The position numbers and the translations under genes are program-made. Below, in pieces: positions 36,351-45,394 of a DNA stretch of 64,000 bases. Below the pieces are notes generated by a model. The model was not told the origin of the DNA. It was given only the letters and a program-made list of their open reading frames with translations, and ran no database searches. Origin of the DNA: Sphingopyxis sp. BE259 (GTDB lineage: Bacteria; Pseudomonadota; Alphaproteobacteria; Sphingomonadales; Sphingomonadaceae). The stretch lies in NCBI RefSeq assembly GCF_031457495.1, contig NZ_JAVDWM010000001.1:2282001-2346000 (forward strand), in the 5' to 3' direction. Position 1 is the stretch's first letter. Each line of letters starts with the position of its first letter.

Positions 36351-36802
36351 TCCACCGGCAATTCGAAGGTCGCGCTTGAGCGGATGACGTTGGTCGGCGA
36401 CGGGATCAGCGCCGAGCGCAGGAAGGTGTCGGGCGGCGCCGTAAATGTGACAGCGACGGTGATCGCCTCGCTCGTTTCGGACACCGCGACACTGTGCGCG
36501 CCGCTCACCGTCTGCAGGCTGCGTTCGACCGCCCGCGCCGCCACGGCGCGGCGATCTGCGGCGTCGAGCCCGACGATAGCGGCGCGCGCGCCGTCGTTCG
36601 CCGCCTGCTGAACGCTGTGCGCCAGCATGAAATATTGGCCATAGACGAGCACGCCCATCAACAGCGCGAGGAGCAGCGGCAGCACCAGCGCCATTTCGAC
36701 GATCGCGGCGCCGCGCTCTTCACGCGCCAGCGCAAGCTCGCTCGGGGTAGTTTGGCGGGGAGACCCCGGACATGGGAGGAAAGCTGTCATGCCCGTCAGC
36801 AT
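36347..36802 (-). CDS. TadE-like pseudopilin
   Basis: 151 residues from 36802; an in-frame ATG at 36790 is equally possible. The TadE signature is clear: EERGAAIVEMALVLPLLLAL (glutamate at +5 of the prepilin-like cleavage context), one membrane span, then YGQYFMLAHSVQQAANDGARAA. The C-terminal part is a small periplasmic beta domain. The stop overlaps the TadG-like start as ATGA, so the two are a translation-coupled pair. Confidence 0.85.
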   Translation of the reverse strand: MLTGMTAFLPCPGSPRQTTPSELALAREERGAAIVEMALVLPLLLALLMGVLVYGQYFMLAHSVQQAANDGARAAIVGLDAADRRAVAARAVERSLQTVSGAHSVAVSETSEAITVAVTFTAPPDTFLRSALIPSPTNVIRSSATFELPVD

Positions 36803-36816
36803 GGCGGACCGAAATG

Positions 36817-36848
36817 AAAGCGGCGTCGAGAGCGCCCGACGCCGCTTT
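36817..36848 (-). terminator. Hairpin terminator downstream of yghU
   Basis: A 12-bp perfect inverted repeat (AAAGCGGCGTCG with its complement) and an 8-nt loop, in the gap between yghU and tadE. On the minus strand the stem is followed by CTTTCATTTC. It is preceded and followed by short T/A runs, so it may work in both directions. Confidence 0.65.
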
Positions 36849-36969
36849 TGTGTATTTTACAGGAACCTGGTTCCGGTCCCGATCGGACAACCGAAGCAAG
36901 TCCGCCGAACCGCGCAGATGATAAGCAAAGCCTTAAACATCCTGCGCCGCCCGCTATCGCAAATTGCGA

Positions 36970-37845
36970 CTATTCGGCGGCCTCGAGCTTGTCCTGCGTC
37001 CGCAGGTCAAAGTCCGACGCATCATGCCGTTCGTGCAACTGGCTCGCCGGATCGCCCATCACGCGATTGACCATCCGCCCGCGCTTGACCGCCGGACGCG
37101 CCGCGATCTGGTCGGTCCAGCGCTGGACATGCTTGTAATCCTGCACTTGCAGGAACTCGCCTGCCTCATAGACTAGACCCTTCACCAGAGCGCCGTACCA
37201 GGGCCAGATCGCCATATCGGCGATTGTATAGTCGGCGCCTGCGATATATTCGCTCTCCGCCAGTCGCCGGTCGAGCACGTCCAGCTGGCGCTTCACCTCC
37301 ATCGCATAGCGATTGATCGGATATTCCTGCTTGAACGGCGCATAGGCATAGAAATGGCCAAAGCCGCCGCCCAGGAACGGCGCGCTGCCCATCTGCCACA
37401 TCAGCCACGACAGCGTCTCGGCGCGCTGCGCCGGGTCGGTCGGCAGAAACTCGCCGAATTTTTCGGCCAGGTGGATCAGGATCGCGCCCGATTCGAACAC
37501 CCGGATCGGTTCGGCGCCGCTGCGATCGACCAGCGCCGGAATCTTGCTGTTGGGGTTGGCGTTCACGAACCCGCTGGAAAACTGGTCGCCGTCGCCGATC
37601 TTGATCAGCCACGCGTCATATTCGGCGCCGCTATGGCCGCGCTCGAGCAGTTCCTCGAGCATCACGGTGACCTTCACCCCGTTCGGCGTCGCCAGCGAGT
37701 AAAGCTGGAGCGGATGCTGGCCGACCGGCAAATCCTTGTCGTGCGTCGGTCCGGCGATCGGACGGTTGATGTTGGCAAAGCGCCCGCCGCTCTCCTTGTC
37801 CCAGGTCCACACGGCTGGTGGCACATATTCGGCTTGATCGCTCAT
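36970..37845 (-). CDS. yghU: Glutathione-dependent disulfide-bond oxidoreductase YghU
   Basis: 291 residues, close over its full length to E. coli YghU: TWDKESGGRFANINRP, LPVGQHPLQLYSLATPNGVK, IGDGDQFSSGFVNANPNSKI, PFLGGGFGHFYAYAP, DYTIADMAIWPWYGALVKG and the tail LHERHDASDF. It is a cytosolic glutathione transferase-fold protein that uses bound glutathione to reduce disulfides. It stands as a single gene between a terminator hairpin and a CoA transferase gene. Confidence 0.95.
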   Translation of the reverse strand: MSDQAEYVPPAVWTWDKESGGRFANINRPIAGPTHDKDLPVGQHPLQLYSLATPNGVKVTVMLEELLERGHSGAEYDAWLIKIGDGDQFSSGFVNANPNSKIPALVDRSGAEPIRVFESGAILIHLAEKFGEFLPTDPAQRAETLSWLMWQMGSAPFLGGGFGHFYAYAPFKQEYPINRYAMEVKRQLDVLDRRLAESEYIAGADYTIADMAIWPWYGALVKGLVYEAGEFLQVQDYKHVQRWTDQIAARPAVKRGRMVNRVMGDPASQLHERHDASDFDLRTQDKLEAAE

Positions 37846-37935
37846 CTCGACACTCCTGGGCTGTTTTTGGGGAGGCTGAATTTCATACTGATCGGTATTT
37901 AAGGATCCCGGGCGTCGCCGTCCACCCCTCGCCGC

Positions 37936-39114
37936 TCAAATAATCTTTGCCGCCCGCAAAGCTGCAATCGCGGCCGTGTCGTAACCGAGCTCCGCCAGGA
38001 TCGCATCGCTATGTTCGCCAACCTGCGGCGCGCGCGCCGACGCCGTTTTCGCGCTGTCCGACAGGGTCATCGGCGCCCGAATGACCGGCGCGTCGGTCGG
38101 CGTGCCGGGATAGGCGGCGGGTTCGACCAGCCCCATCGCGGCGACATGTGGCTGCGCCAGTGCCTCGCCCGCTCGCAGCACCGGCGCCGCCGGAACGCGC
38201 GCGGCGCCCAGTTCGGCGATGGCATCGGCGCTGCTGCGCTCGCTGCACCAGGCTTGCATGATGACGCTCAACGCCTCGCCATTGTCGCCGCGCAAGATAT
38301 CACTGGCGTAAAGCGGATCATCGATCAGTTCAGGTCGCCCGACCAGATTGGCCCAGCGGGCAAAAATGCCGCCGCCGACAATCTGGGTGACGATCCACCC
38401 GTCGCGGGTGCGAAAAATGTCGGTCGGCGCCGAACTGTAACTGCGATTGCCAATCGGCTGGCGTTCGATGCCGTTGAGCGCATGGTCGATCGCCAGCGCA
38501 TTCGAGAAAGCGAGCGCGGTGCCGAGCAGCGATCCCGACACGCATTGCCCCTTCCCCGTCGTCTCGCGCTCGCGCAGCGCCAGCATCACCCCGAATGCGG
38601 TGTGCAGCGCGGTGCCGAAATCGACATAATTGACCTGCGCCCGATACGGCTGATCGGGCGTCCCGGTCAGGTGGACGGCGCCGGACATCGCCTGCCCTAC
38701 CGCATCGAAGCCGACGTTCTGCGCCAGCGGCCCCTGGCTGCCAAAGGCCGACGCGGTGGCCAGGATGACGCGCGGGTTGATCGCCGACAGGCTTTCGAAA
38801 TCCAGTCCCAGCTTGGTCAGCGCGTCGTGCGGCAGATTGGCGACGACGACGTCGGCGGTCGCGACCAGCCGCCGCACAATCTCGCGGCCTTCGGGGCTGC
38901 CGGGTTTCAGCGTCAGGCAGCGTTTGCCGCGGTTCATCTGCATGAACATCGCGCCCGATCCGTCGTCGGCGACGGGGACCGTGTAGCGATCGTCATTGCC
39001 GCCGGGCGCCTCGATCCGGATAACGTCGGCGCCATAGTCGGCGAGCAGCGCCGCGCAATAGGGTCCTGCAATATAGCGCCCGAAATCGAGGACTCTTATT
39101 CCCTTGAGCGGCAC
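37936..39114 (-). CDS. CaiB/BaiF family (family III) CoA transferase
   Basis: 392 residues. The N-terminal signature is clear: LKGIRVLDFGRYIAGPYCAA, LLADYGADVIRIEAPGG. The catalytic region has NRGKRCLTLKPGSPEGREIV, then VVVANLPHDALTKLGLDFES and QNVGFDAVGQAMSGAVHLTG, with Asp in the FDAVGQAMSG context expected for the covalent aspartyl-CoA intermediate. It transfers CoA between organic acids in the cytoplasm. It is divergent from the amidohydrolase gene over 140 bp. Substrate unknown; acyl-CoA dehydrogenases lie ~5 kb away. Confidence 0.9.
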   Translation of the reverse strand: MPLKGIRVLDFGRYIAGPYCAALLADYGADVIRIEAPGGNDDRYTVPVADDGSGAMFMQMNRGKRCLTLKPGSPEGREIVRRLVATADVVVANLPHDALTKLGLDFESLSAINPRVILATASAFGSQGPLAQNVGFDAVGQAMSGAVHLTGTPDQPYRAQVNYVDFGTALHTAFGVMLALRERETTGKGQCVSGSLLGTALAFSNALAIDHALNGIERQPIGNRSYSSAPTDIFRTRDGWIVTQIVGGGIFARWANLVGRPELIDDPLYASDILRGDNGEALSVIMQAWCSERSSADAIAELGAARVPAAPVLRAGEALAQPHVAAMGLVEPAAYPGTPTDAPVIRAPMTLSDSAKTASARAPQVGEHSDAILAELGYDTAAIAALRAAKII

Positions 39115-39254
39115 GCTTTGCTCTCCCTTTATTATCTTTGCTGCGGGCTAGCAGCCGCCCGTCGAGCGTGCCAGCACCTTCGTCGAAACCTGTCGCTTGC
39201 ATGTTCTCACCGGCGGCATATGGTCGGCACATAATTTCAAACGGGGATAATATC

Positions 39255-42200
39255 ATGGCGCGCTTTGTTTTCGCCCTCGCGGCGACTTTGGCCTGTTCGA
39301 CGTCGGTTTTTGCGCAGCAGGCAGCGTCCGCGCCTGCTGCCGAGGCGAAGCCTGAAAAATGGGACGTCAACGCCCCGCCCGGCATGGCGACACGCACGGT
39401 GCCGATCGCAGTCGACGAAGGCAGCTGGATGAACGTCGATGTCGCCCCCGACGGCCGCACGATCGCCTTCGACCTGCTCGGCGATATTTATACGATGCCG
39501 ATCGAGGGCGGCACCCCGACGCGTATCGCCGAAGGATTGGCGTTCGAGCATCAGCCGCGCTTTTCGCCTGACGGCAAACGCATCGCTTTCGTCTCCGACC
39601 GTGCGGGCGGCGACAATATCTGGCTGATGAACCGCGACGGCAGCGGCAAGGTGCAACTGAGCAAGGAGGATTTCCGCCTGCTCAACCAGCCAAGCTGGAG
39701 CCCCGACGGGCAGTTCATCGTCGCCAAGAAGCATTTCACCACCGGCCGCTCGCTCGGCACCGGCGAAGTGTGGATGTACCATGTTTCGGGCGGCGCTGGG
39801 GTGCCGCTGGTCAAGAAACCGAACGAACGTCACCAGAAGGAGCTCGGCGAGCCGATCTTCGCGGCCGATGGCAAGAGCGTGTTTTACACGCGCAACGTCA
39901 CCCCGGGCGCGATCTTCGAATATGCCCAGGACAGCAACACCGACCTATTCCACATCGAACGCTATGACTTGCAGGACGCCAAGGTCAGCACCGCGGCTTC
40001 CGGTAATGGTGGCGCGGTGCGCCCCACCCCCTCGCCCGACGGCAAGCGGCTGGCGTTCGTGCGCCGGGAAGGCACCCAGTCGAAACTCTATGTCAAAGAC
40101 CTCGCCTCGGGCACCGAGCGCAAGCTGTACGACGCGCTCGATCAGGATGTGCAGGAAACCTGGGCGGTCACCGGCGTCTATCCGAACATGGCGTGGACCC
40201 CCGACAGCAATAGCATCGTCTTTTGGGCGGGCGGCAAGCTGCGGCGCGTCGGCAGCAATGGCGGCGACGCGCGGATCATTCCGTTCAGCATCAACGACGA
40301 CCGCGTCATCGTCGACGCCACCCACCCCGCGGTCGATGTCGCACCCGACAGTTTCACGACGCAAATGCCGCGCTGGGCCGAAGTCTCGCCCGACGGCCGC
40401 ACCGTCGTGTTCGAAACCCTTGGCAAGCTCTACCTCAAGCCCTCGGCCGGCGGCGCCGCGCGGCGGCTGACCGCGGCCAAGGATGATGCGGTCGAGGCGT
40501 GGCCAAGCTGGTCGCGCGACGGCAAGTCGCTCGTCTTTGTGCGCTGGACCGACACCGGTCTTGGCGAAATCCATGTCGTCGGCGCGGGCGGCGGCACGTC
40601 GCGCAAGGTGACCTCGGTCCCCGGCCACTATGCCGAACCGCGTTTCTCGCCCGACGGCAAGACGATTGCTTTCGAACGGCGTGGCAGCGGTGGGCTGACC
40701 TCGGCGCGGTGGAGCGAAGACCCGGGCGTTTACCGTATCCCGGCCGCAGGCGGCACGGCGGAACGGGTCAGCAGCGACGGCGCCAAGCCGCAGTTCGGCG
40801 CGACCAACGACCGCATTTTCATGGTCACCGCAGGCGACGGCAAGAGCCAGTTGGTCAGCACCGACCTCAGCGGTCAGGACAAACGCACCCACGCCAATGG
40901 CGAACTGGTCAGCGACTATGAAATCTCGCCCGACGGCGGCACGCTGGCTTTCCGCCAGAATTACGATGCCTATGTCACCCCGCTGATGCTTGGTGGGCAG
41001 GACGTATCGCTCGGCACCAAGAGCGGCGCACTGCCCGTCACCCGGGTCAGCGGCAGCGGCGCCGAATATATCCACTGGTCCGATGGCGGGCGCCGCCTTC
41101 ACTGGAGCCGCGGCGCGACACTGTTCAGCGCCGATCTCGCCAGCCTGTTCACCAACGCTCCAGCCGACGAAAAGGCGCCGAAATTCACGCCGCCGACCGA
41201 CGGCGTCTCGCTCGCGATGACGCAGACTGCGGCCAAGCGCCGCGGCACCGTGGTCATCACCGGCGCGCGCATCGTCACCATGGCGGGCACCGATGGGGGC
41301 ATCATCGACAATGGCGCGATCGTGATCGAGGGTGACCGCATCACCGCCGTCGGCCCGCTCGCATCGATCAGCGTCCCTGCGGGCGCGGTCACGGTCGATG
41401 CGACGGGCAAGACGATCGTCCCCGGCTTTGTCGATGCCCACGCCCACGGCAGCCACGGCGACGACGAGCTGATTCCGCAGCAGAACTGGTCCGAAATCGT
41501 CAACCTTGCGATGGGGACCACGACGAGCCACAATCCGTCATCGCGCGCCTCGGAAATCTTTGTCTCGTCCGAAATGCAGCGCGCCGGGCTGATCCTGGCG
41601 CCGCGCATCTTTTCGACCGGCGAGATCATCTATGGCGCCAAGGCGGCGGGGGTTTACGCCGAGATCAACGGTTATGAGGATGCGCTGGCGCATGTGCGCC
41701 GCCTGAAGGCCCAGGGCGCGCACAGTGTCAAAAACTATAATCAGCCGCGCCGCGATCAGCGCCAGATGGTCGTCAAGGCCGCACAGGCCGAGAACATGCT
41801 GGTCGTGCCCGAGGGCGGCTCGCTCTACACAATGGACGTGTCGCTGATCCAGGACGGCAATTCGACCGTCGAGCACAACATCCCGCTCCACACCTTCTAC
41901 AAGGATCTGGTGCAACTATGGGGGCAGACCAAGACCGATTATACGCCCACCCTGGTTGTGACCTATGGCGGCCCGGCTGGTGATCCTTATTGGCGCGCGC
42001 ACACCAATGTCTGGGAGCATCCGATCCTGACCAGACATATCCCGCCCACCGAGCTTGCTGCGAACAACAAGCGCCGGACGATCGCCCCCGAAGGCGACTA
42101 TGTCGACGATGATTCGGCGCGCGAAGCGGGCAAGATTGCGGCGGCGGGCCGGATGGTGTCGATCGGCGCGCACGGCCAACAATCGGGGCTGGGTGCGCAT

Positions 42201-42494
42201 TGGGAAATCTGGTCGTTCGTGCGCGGCGGGTGGAGCAATATCGATGCGCTGCGCGCCGCGACGATCATGCCCGCAACCTCGCTGGGCTATGGCAAGGATG
42301 TCGGGTCGCTGGAGGCGGGCAAGCTCGCCGATCTGCTAATCCTCGACGCCGATCCGACGCAGGACATCCGCAACACCGAACGCATCCACCGCGTCATGCT
42401 GGGCGGGCGGCTCTACGATCCGCTGACGATGAACGAGGTGGCGACGGGGACCCGCCAGCGCGCCGCTTATTGGTGGGAAACGGAAAAGCCCTGA
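39255..42494 (+). CDS. Exported PD40 beta-propeller/amidohydrolase fusion
   Basis: 1079 residues. The ATG at 39255 has a GGGGATA 7 nt upstream; its signal peptide is MARFVFALAATLACSTSVFA. Residues about 50-650 hold repeated PD40/TolB-like propeller blades (FSPDGKRIAFVSDRAGGDNI; WSPDGQFIVAKKHF; VSPDGRTVVFET; FSPDGKTIAFERR). After about residue 675 is an amidohydrolase domain with GARIVTMAGTD, TIVPGFVDAHAHGSHGDD (metal HxH), a hinge EHNIP, and GKLADLLILDADPTQDI near the end. Likely a periplasmic metal-dependent hydrolase, possibly on cyclic amides or dipeptides; substrate unknown. It overlaps no neighbour and is followed by an inverted repeat. Confidence 0.88.
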   Translation: MARFVFALAATLACSTSVFAQQAASAPAAEAKPEKWDVNAPPGMATRTVPIAVDEGSWMNVDVAPDGRTIAFDLLGDIYTMPIEGGTPTRIAEGLAFEHQPRFSPDGKRIAFVSDRAGGDNIWLMNRDGSGKVQLSKEDFRLLNQPSWSPDGQFIVAKKHFTTGRSLGTGEVWMYHVSGGAGVPLVKKPNERHQKELGEPIFAADGKSVFYTRNVTPGAIFEYAQDSNTDLFHIERYDLQDAKVSTAASGNGGAVRPTPSPDGKRLAFVRREGTQSKLYVKDLASGTERKLYDALDQDVQETWAVTGVYPNMAWTPDSNSIVFWAGGKLRRVGSNGGDARIIPFSINDDRVIVDATHPAVDVAPDSFTTQMPRWAEVSPDGRTVVFETLGKLYLKPSAGGAARRLTAAKDDAVEAWPSWSRDGKSLVFVRWTDTGLGEIHVVGAGGGTSRKVTSVPGHYAEPRFSPDGKTIAFERRGSGGLTSARWSEDPGVYRIPAAGGTAERVSSDGAKPQFGATNDRIFMVTAGDGKSQLVSTDLSGQDKRTHANGELVSDYEISPDGGTLAFRQNYDAYVTPLMLGGQDVSLGTKSGALPVTRVSGSGAEYIHWSDGGRRLHWSRGATLFSADLASLFTNAPADEKAPKFTPPTDGVSLAMTQTAAKRRGTVVITGARIVTMAGTDGGIIDNGAIVIEGDRITAVGPLASISVPAGAVTVDATGKTIVPGFVDAHAHGSHGDDELIPQQNWSEIVNLAMGTTTSHNPSSRASEIFVSSEMQRAGLILAPRIFSTGEIIYGAKAAGVYAEINGYEDALAHVRRLKAQGAHSVKNYNQPRRDQRQMVVKAAQAENMLVVPEGGSLYTMDVSLIQDGNSTVEHNIPLHTFYKDLVQLWGQTKTDYTPTLVVTYGGPAGDPYWRAHTNVWEHPILTRHIPPTELAANNKRRTIAPEGDYVDDDSAREAGKIAAAGRMVSIGAHGQQSGLGAHWEIWSFVRGGWSNIDALRAATIMPATSLGYGKDVGSLEAGKLADLLILDADPTQDIRNTERIHRVMLGGRLYDPLTMNEVATGTRQRAAYWWETEKP

Positions 42495-42504
42495 ACCCGC
42501 TTTC

Positions 42505-42582
42505 TGTCACCCCGGCGTAGGCCGGGGTCTCGACATTGCGTCATGACGCGATGTGGAGATCCCGGCCTGCGCCGGGATGACA
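42505..42582. repeat. Intergenic inverted repeat, same family as 32303-32380
   Basis: Arms 42505-42531 and 42556-42582 (27 nt) with a 24-bp spacer, the same dimensions as the 32.3-kb copy; arm cores read CCCCGGCGTAGGCCGGGG and ATCCCGGCCTGCGCCGGGAT, nearly but not perfectly complementary. It follows the amidohydrolase stop by 10 bp and may terminate or stabilise its message. Confidence 0.8.
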
Positions 42583-42657
42583 AAATAGAAGGTCGCTTTT
42601 GTGACTAGAGGGTTGCAAGGGCGACGGACCGCCGCTAGGGGCGTCACCTCTCAGCGA

Positions 42658-42747
42658 GGAGAGTTGGCTGAGTGGTCGAAAGCGTCGCACTCGAAATGCG
42701 AAGTGCCGGCAACGGTACCGAGGGTTCGAATCCCTCACTCTCCTCCA
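42658..42747 (+). tRNA. tRNA-Ser (anticodon CGA)
   Basis: 90 nt, class II with a long variable arm. Acceptor GGAGAGT pairs with ACTCTCC, followed by discriminator T and an encoded CCA. Anticodon stem TCGCA/TGCGA with loop CTCGAAA gives anticodon CGA (codon TCG). T arm GAGGG/CCCTC with loop TTCGAAT. Confidence 0.97.
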
Positions 42748-42843
42748 TTTTTCCCCATGATCGACCACATGCCACCCCGCGCTGGCGGGCGGCGCGGATC
42801 AACTCGCCCTTGAACGGTCGTCGAATCGTCATAGATTGTCAGG

Positions 42844-43218
42844 ATGATGACCGAATCCTCCCCTGAGCATCCTGCGACCGTTACCGCCCCGTTGATCGGC
42901 GCCGCCAGCTTTGCGCCGGGCGACATCGTGCGGCACCGCATGTTCGATTTTCGTGGCGTCGTGTTCGACATCGACCCGGTCTTTGCCAACAGCGATGAAT
43001 GGTATGAGGCGATCCCGGAGGAAATTCGTCCGGCGAAAGAGCAGCCCTATTATCACCTGCTCGCCGAAAACGGCAATTCATCCTATATCGCCTATGTCAG
43101 CCAGCAGAATCTGGTGCCCGACGCCGAAGGCGGCCCGATCGATCACCCGCAGATCGACGCGATGTTCGAAGGGCTGGACGACGGTCGCTACCGCGTCCGC
43201 GCGATCCACCGACACTAA
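42844..43218 (+). CDS. hspQ: HspQ/YccV-family heat-shock protein
   Basis: 124 residues. After a short variable N-terminus comes the HspQ/YccV core: FAPGDIVRHRMFDFRGVVFD, DIDPVFANSDEWYEAIPEEI, RPAKEQPYYHLLAENG, then YIAYVSQQNLVPD. The family binds hemimethylated DNA and acts as a specificity factor for Lon protease. ATG 42844 and ATG 42847 are both possible. Convergent with the ABC permease gene, only 10 bp away. Confidence 0.93.
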   Translation: MMTESSPEHPATVTAPLIGAASFAPGDIVRHRMFDFRGVVFDIDPVFANSDEWYEAIPEEIRPAKEQPYYHLLAENGNSSYIAYVSQQNLVPDAEGGPIDHPQIDAMFEGLDDGRYRVRAIHRH

Positions 43219-43228
43219 GCGGCCGCGA

Positions 43229-44101
43229 TCAGGCTTTCAGCTTCCAGCCCGAAGCCAACAGACGATAGGTCAGCAGCCCCAGCACGATATTGACCCCGAC
43301 GAGCACCAGGATCGCAGTCAGCACCGGATTGGGAATCGTCGAATCGACCGTGCCGATGAAGCCGTAGCGAAAGCCCATGATCGCGTAATAGACCGGATTG
43401 CCGTGCGCGACGGTCTGGAACCAAGGCGCCAGCCGATCGACCGAATAAAATGTCCCCGACAGCAGCGCGAGCGGGGTGACGACAAAGTTGGTCACCGCCG
43501 CGGCATGATCGAACTTTTCCGCCCACACCGACGTGATGAGGCCAAGAAAGCCGAGCATCGACGCGCCAAGCACACCGAACACCGCAACCGCCCACAGGTG
43601 GTCGGGCAGCACGCTGACCCCCGGCCACAGTGACATCGCCAGCCATAGCGCCAAACCGACAAGGATCGCACGAGTGATTGCGGCGCCGACGAGCGCAATG
43701 ATGAGCTCGCCGACGGCGAGCGGTGGCATCAGATAATCGACGATCGTCCCCTGAATCTTGCCGACGAGCAGCGAGAAACTGGAATTGGCAAAACTGTTCT
43801 GCAGCATCGCCATCATGATCAGCCCGGGCGCAATGAAATCGGCAAAGGGAACCCCGATGACTTCACGCCCAGCACCGCCGAGTGCAACGGTGAAAATGAC
43901 GAGGAACAGCAGCGTGGTGATCGCCGGTGCCCAGATAGTTTGCAGCTGCACCTTGAAAAAGCGCCGCACCTCCTTGACATATAGCGCCTGCATACCGGGC
44001 ACGTTAAGCGTCCGGATGTGCGGCACTCCCGGTTCGGCAAAGGGCGGGGTTGCCGCGAATTTGCTCGAGTCGGGGCGCGAAATTTGGGGCTGGTCGTTCA
44101 T
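43229..44101 (-). CDS. ABC-2 type transporter permease
   Basis: 290 residues from the ATG giving MNDQPQISRPDSS; longer upstream reading would overlap gcrA on the opposite strand and is not conserved-looking. A ~45-residue soluble N-terminus is followed by about six membrane spans with ABC-2 features: FKVQLQTIWAPAITTLLFLV, GLIMMAMLQNSFANSSFSLL, GKIQGTIVDYLMPPLAVGEL, and NFVVTPLALLSGTFYSVDRL. This NodJ/DrrB-like permease needs an ATP-binding partner, which is not adjacent. Divergent from gcrA over 118 bp. Confidence 0.9.
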   Translation of the reverse strand: MNDQPQISRPDSSKFAATPPFAEPGVPHIRTLNVPGMQALYVKEVRRFFKVQLQTIWAPAITTLLFLVIFTVALGGAGREVIGVPFADFIAPGLIMMAMLQNSFANSSFSLLVGKIQGTIVDYLMPPLAVGELIIALVGAAITRAILVGLALWLAMSLWPGVSVLPDHLWAVAVFGVLGASMLGFLGLITSVWAEKFDHAAAVTNFVVTPLALLSGTFYSVDRLAPWFQTVAHGNPVYYAIMGFRYGFIGTVDSTIPNPVLTAILVLVGVNIVLGLLTYRLLASGWKLKA

Positions 44102-44219
44102 GGCGTTCTCGCCTATCGCCTCCCCGATCTTACCGCAAGCTGGGCAGTAGCGCCGGTCCGAAAGGATCGCATCGATGACCGCGACATGGCCCGCGGCGTG
44201 GAATGATAAGGAATAGACT

Positions 44220-44915
44220 ATGTCATGGACCGATGAGCGCATCGAAAGCCTGCGCACCATGTGGGAAAAAGGGCTGACCGCCAGCCAGATCGCCGATGAA
44301 CTCGGCGGTGTCAGCCGCAATGCCGTGATCGGCAAGGCGCATCGCCTGGGCCTGAAATCGCGCCCGTCGCCGGTCAAGGCAACCGACAAGGCGAAACCCG
44401 TCAAAGCTGCGGCCCCCGCCGCACCCAAACCCGTCACACCGGCCGCACCGCCGCGCGCTGCTGCTCCGGCTGCGCCGCGTCCGGCCCACACGGCACCGCC
44501 GAAAGCCGAAGCCCGCCCGACCGTCGATACCCCGACCGCCGACGGTTCGGTGGGTGAGCAGATTCCCAAGGCGGATCAGCCGCGCATCGTGTCGATCGGC
44601 CCCGGCGGCTTTATCCGTCAGGGTCCGGGCGACCAGCAGGCACCGATCCCGCCCGCCCCGCCGCGCCGTCTGGTCCCGGCCAAGCCGAGCCCGGAGATCG
44701 CCGACAAGACGACCTTGCTCGACCTCAACGATCGCATCTGCCGCTGGCCGATGGGGCACCCGGGTGAGCCTGACTTTCATTTCTGCGGTCAGGCGGTCAA
44801 TCCCGGCTTCCCCTATTGCGTCGAACATTGCGGCCGCGCCTATCAGGCGCAATTGCCGCGCGGCACGCGCCGCCCGCCCCCGCCGCCGCCGTTCGGGGGT
44901 CCGCGAGTTCGTTAG
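44220..44915 (+). CDS. gcrA: Cell-cycle regulator GcrA
   Basis: 231 residues. N-terminal helix-turn-helix: SWTDERIESLRTMWEKGLTA, SQIADELGGVSRNAVIGKAH, RLGLKSR. A long Pro/Ala/Lys-rich linker (about 55-155) leads to the conserved C-terminal sigma70-contacting region ICRWPMGHPGEPDFHFCGQA, then NPGFPYCVEHCGRAYQ. GcrA activates genes with CcrM-methylated GANTC promoters through sigma70 and is restricted to alphaproteobacteria. The protein is longer than the ~170-residue Caulobacter form because of the linker. No GANTC was seen in its own 118-bp upstream gap. Confidence 0.97.
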   Translation: MSWTDERIESLRTMWEKGLTASQIADELGGVSRNAVIGKAHRLGLKSRPSPVKATDKAKPVKAAAPAAPKPVTPAAPPRAAAPAAPRPAHTAPPKAEARPTVDTPTADGSVGEQIPKADQPRIVSIGPGGFIRQGPGDQQAPIPPAPPRRLVPAKPSPEIADKTTLLDLNDRICRWPMGHPGEPDFHFCGQAVNPGFPYCVEHCGRAYQAQLPRGTRRPPPPPPFGGPRVR

Positions 44916-44923
44916 GGCGCGCG

Positions 44924-45337
44924 GTGAAGCCGTTCGCGCAGGAGTTTGAATTTGCGCGCGCGCTCGGCCTGCAAATGGTCGAGCGCGGCGATGGCCGCTG
45001 CACCATGGCGATCGACGTAGAGCGGCAGCGACATTTCAGCCCGCAGGGCGCCGCGCATGGCGGCGTCGCTTACTCGCTCGCCGACACCGCAATGGGCGGC
45101 GCGCTGACCAGCTTATTGGGCGCCGATCAATGGTGCGCGACGCTGGAAATCAAGTTCAACTATCATGTCCGCGTCGGCGAGGGCCGCCTGACCTGCGAGG
45201 CAGCGGTGCTCCATCGCGGCAAGCGCGTCGCCAATATCGACGCGCGGCTGTATCAGGATGGCCGCCTGGTGAGCAGCGCCAACGGTAATTTCGCCATTTT
45301 CGCGGCGCCTGTCGCCGCTCCCCCCGCCGCCAAATAG
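44924..45337 (+). CDS. PaaI-type hotdog-fold thioesterase
   Basis: 137 residues from GTG 44924, 8 bp after the gcrA stop, with AGGGCG upstream; a longer reading would overlap gcrA. Hotdog motifs: HFSPQGAAHGGVAYSLADTA (catalytic-region HGG), MGGALTSLLG, and LEIKFNYHVRVGEGRLTCEA. Probably hydrolyses a small acyl- or phenylacetyl-type CoA thioester as a tetramer in the cytoplasm. Likely cotranscribed with gcrA; a hairpin terminator follows. Confidence 0.85.
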   Translation: MKPFAQEFEFARALGLQMVERGDGRCTMAIDVERQRHFSPQGAAHGGVAYSLADTAMGGALTSLLGADQWCATLEIKFNYHVRVGEGRLTCEAAVLHRGKRVANIDARLYQDGRLVSSANGNFAIFAAPVAAPPAAK

Positions 45338-45341
45338 CCGA

Positions 45342-45371
45342 AAGGCGCCGGATCTCGCGATCCGACGCCTT
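45342..45371. terminator. Bidirectional hairpin terminator between convergent genes
   Basis: AAGGCG-C-CGGATC / GATCCG-A-CGCCTT forms a 12-bp stem with one mismatch and a TCGC tetraloop. It lies 4 bp after the thioesterase stop and 23 bp beyond the outer membrane protein stop on the other strand. A/T runs on the flanks are short. Confidence 0.7.
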
Positions 45372-45394
45372 CCGATTGCCGCTTCCGAGAGGAT

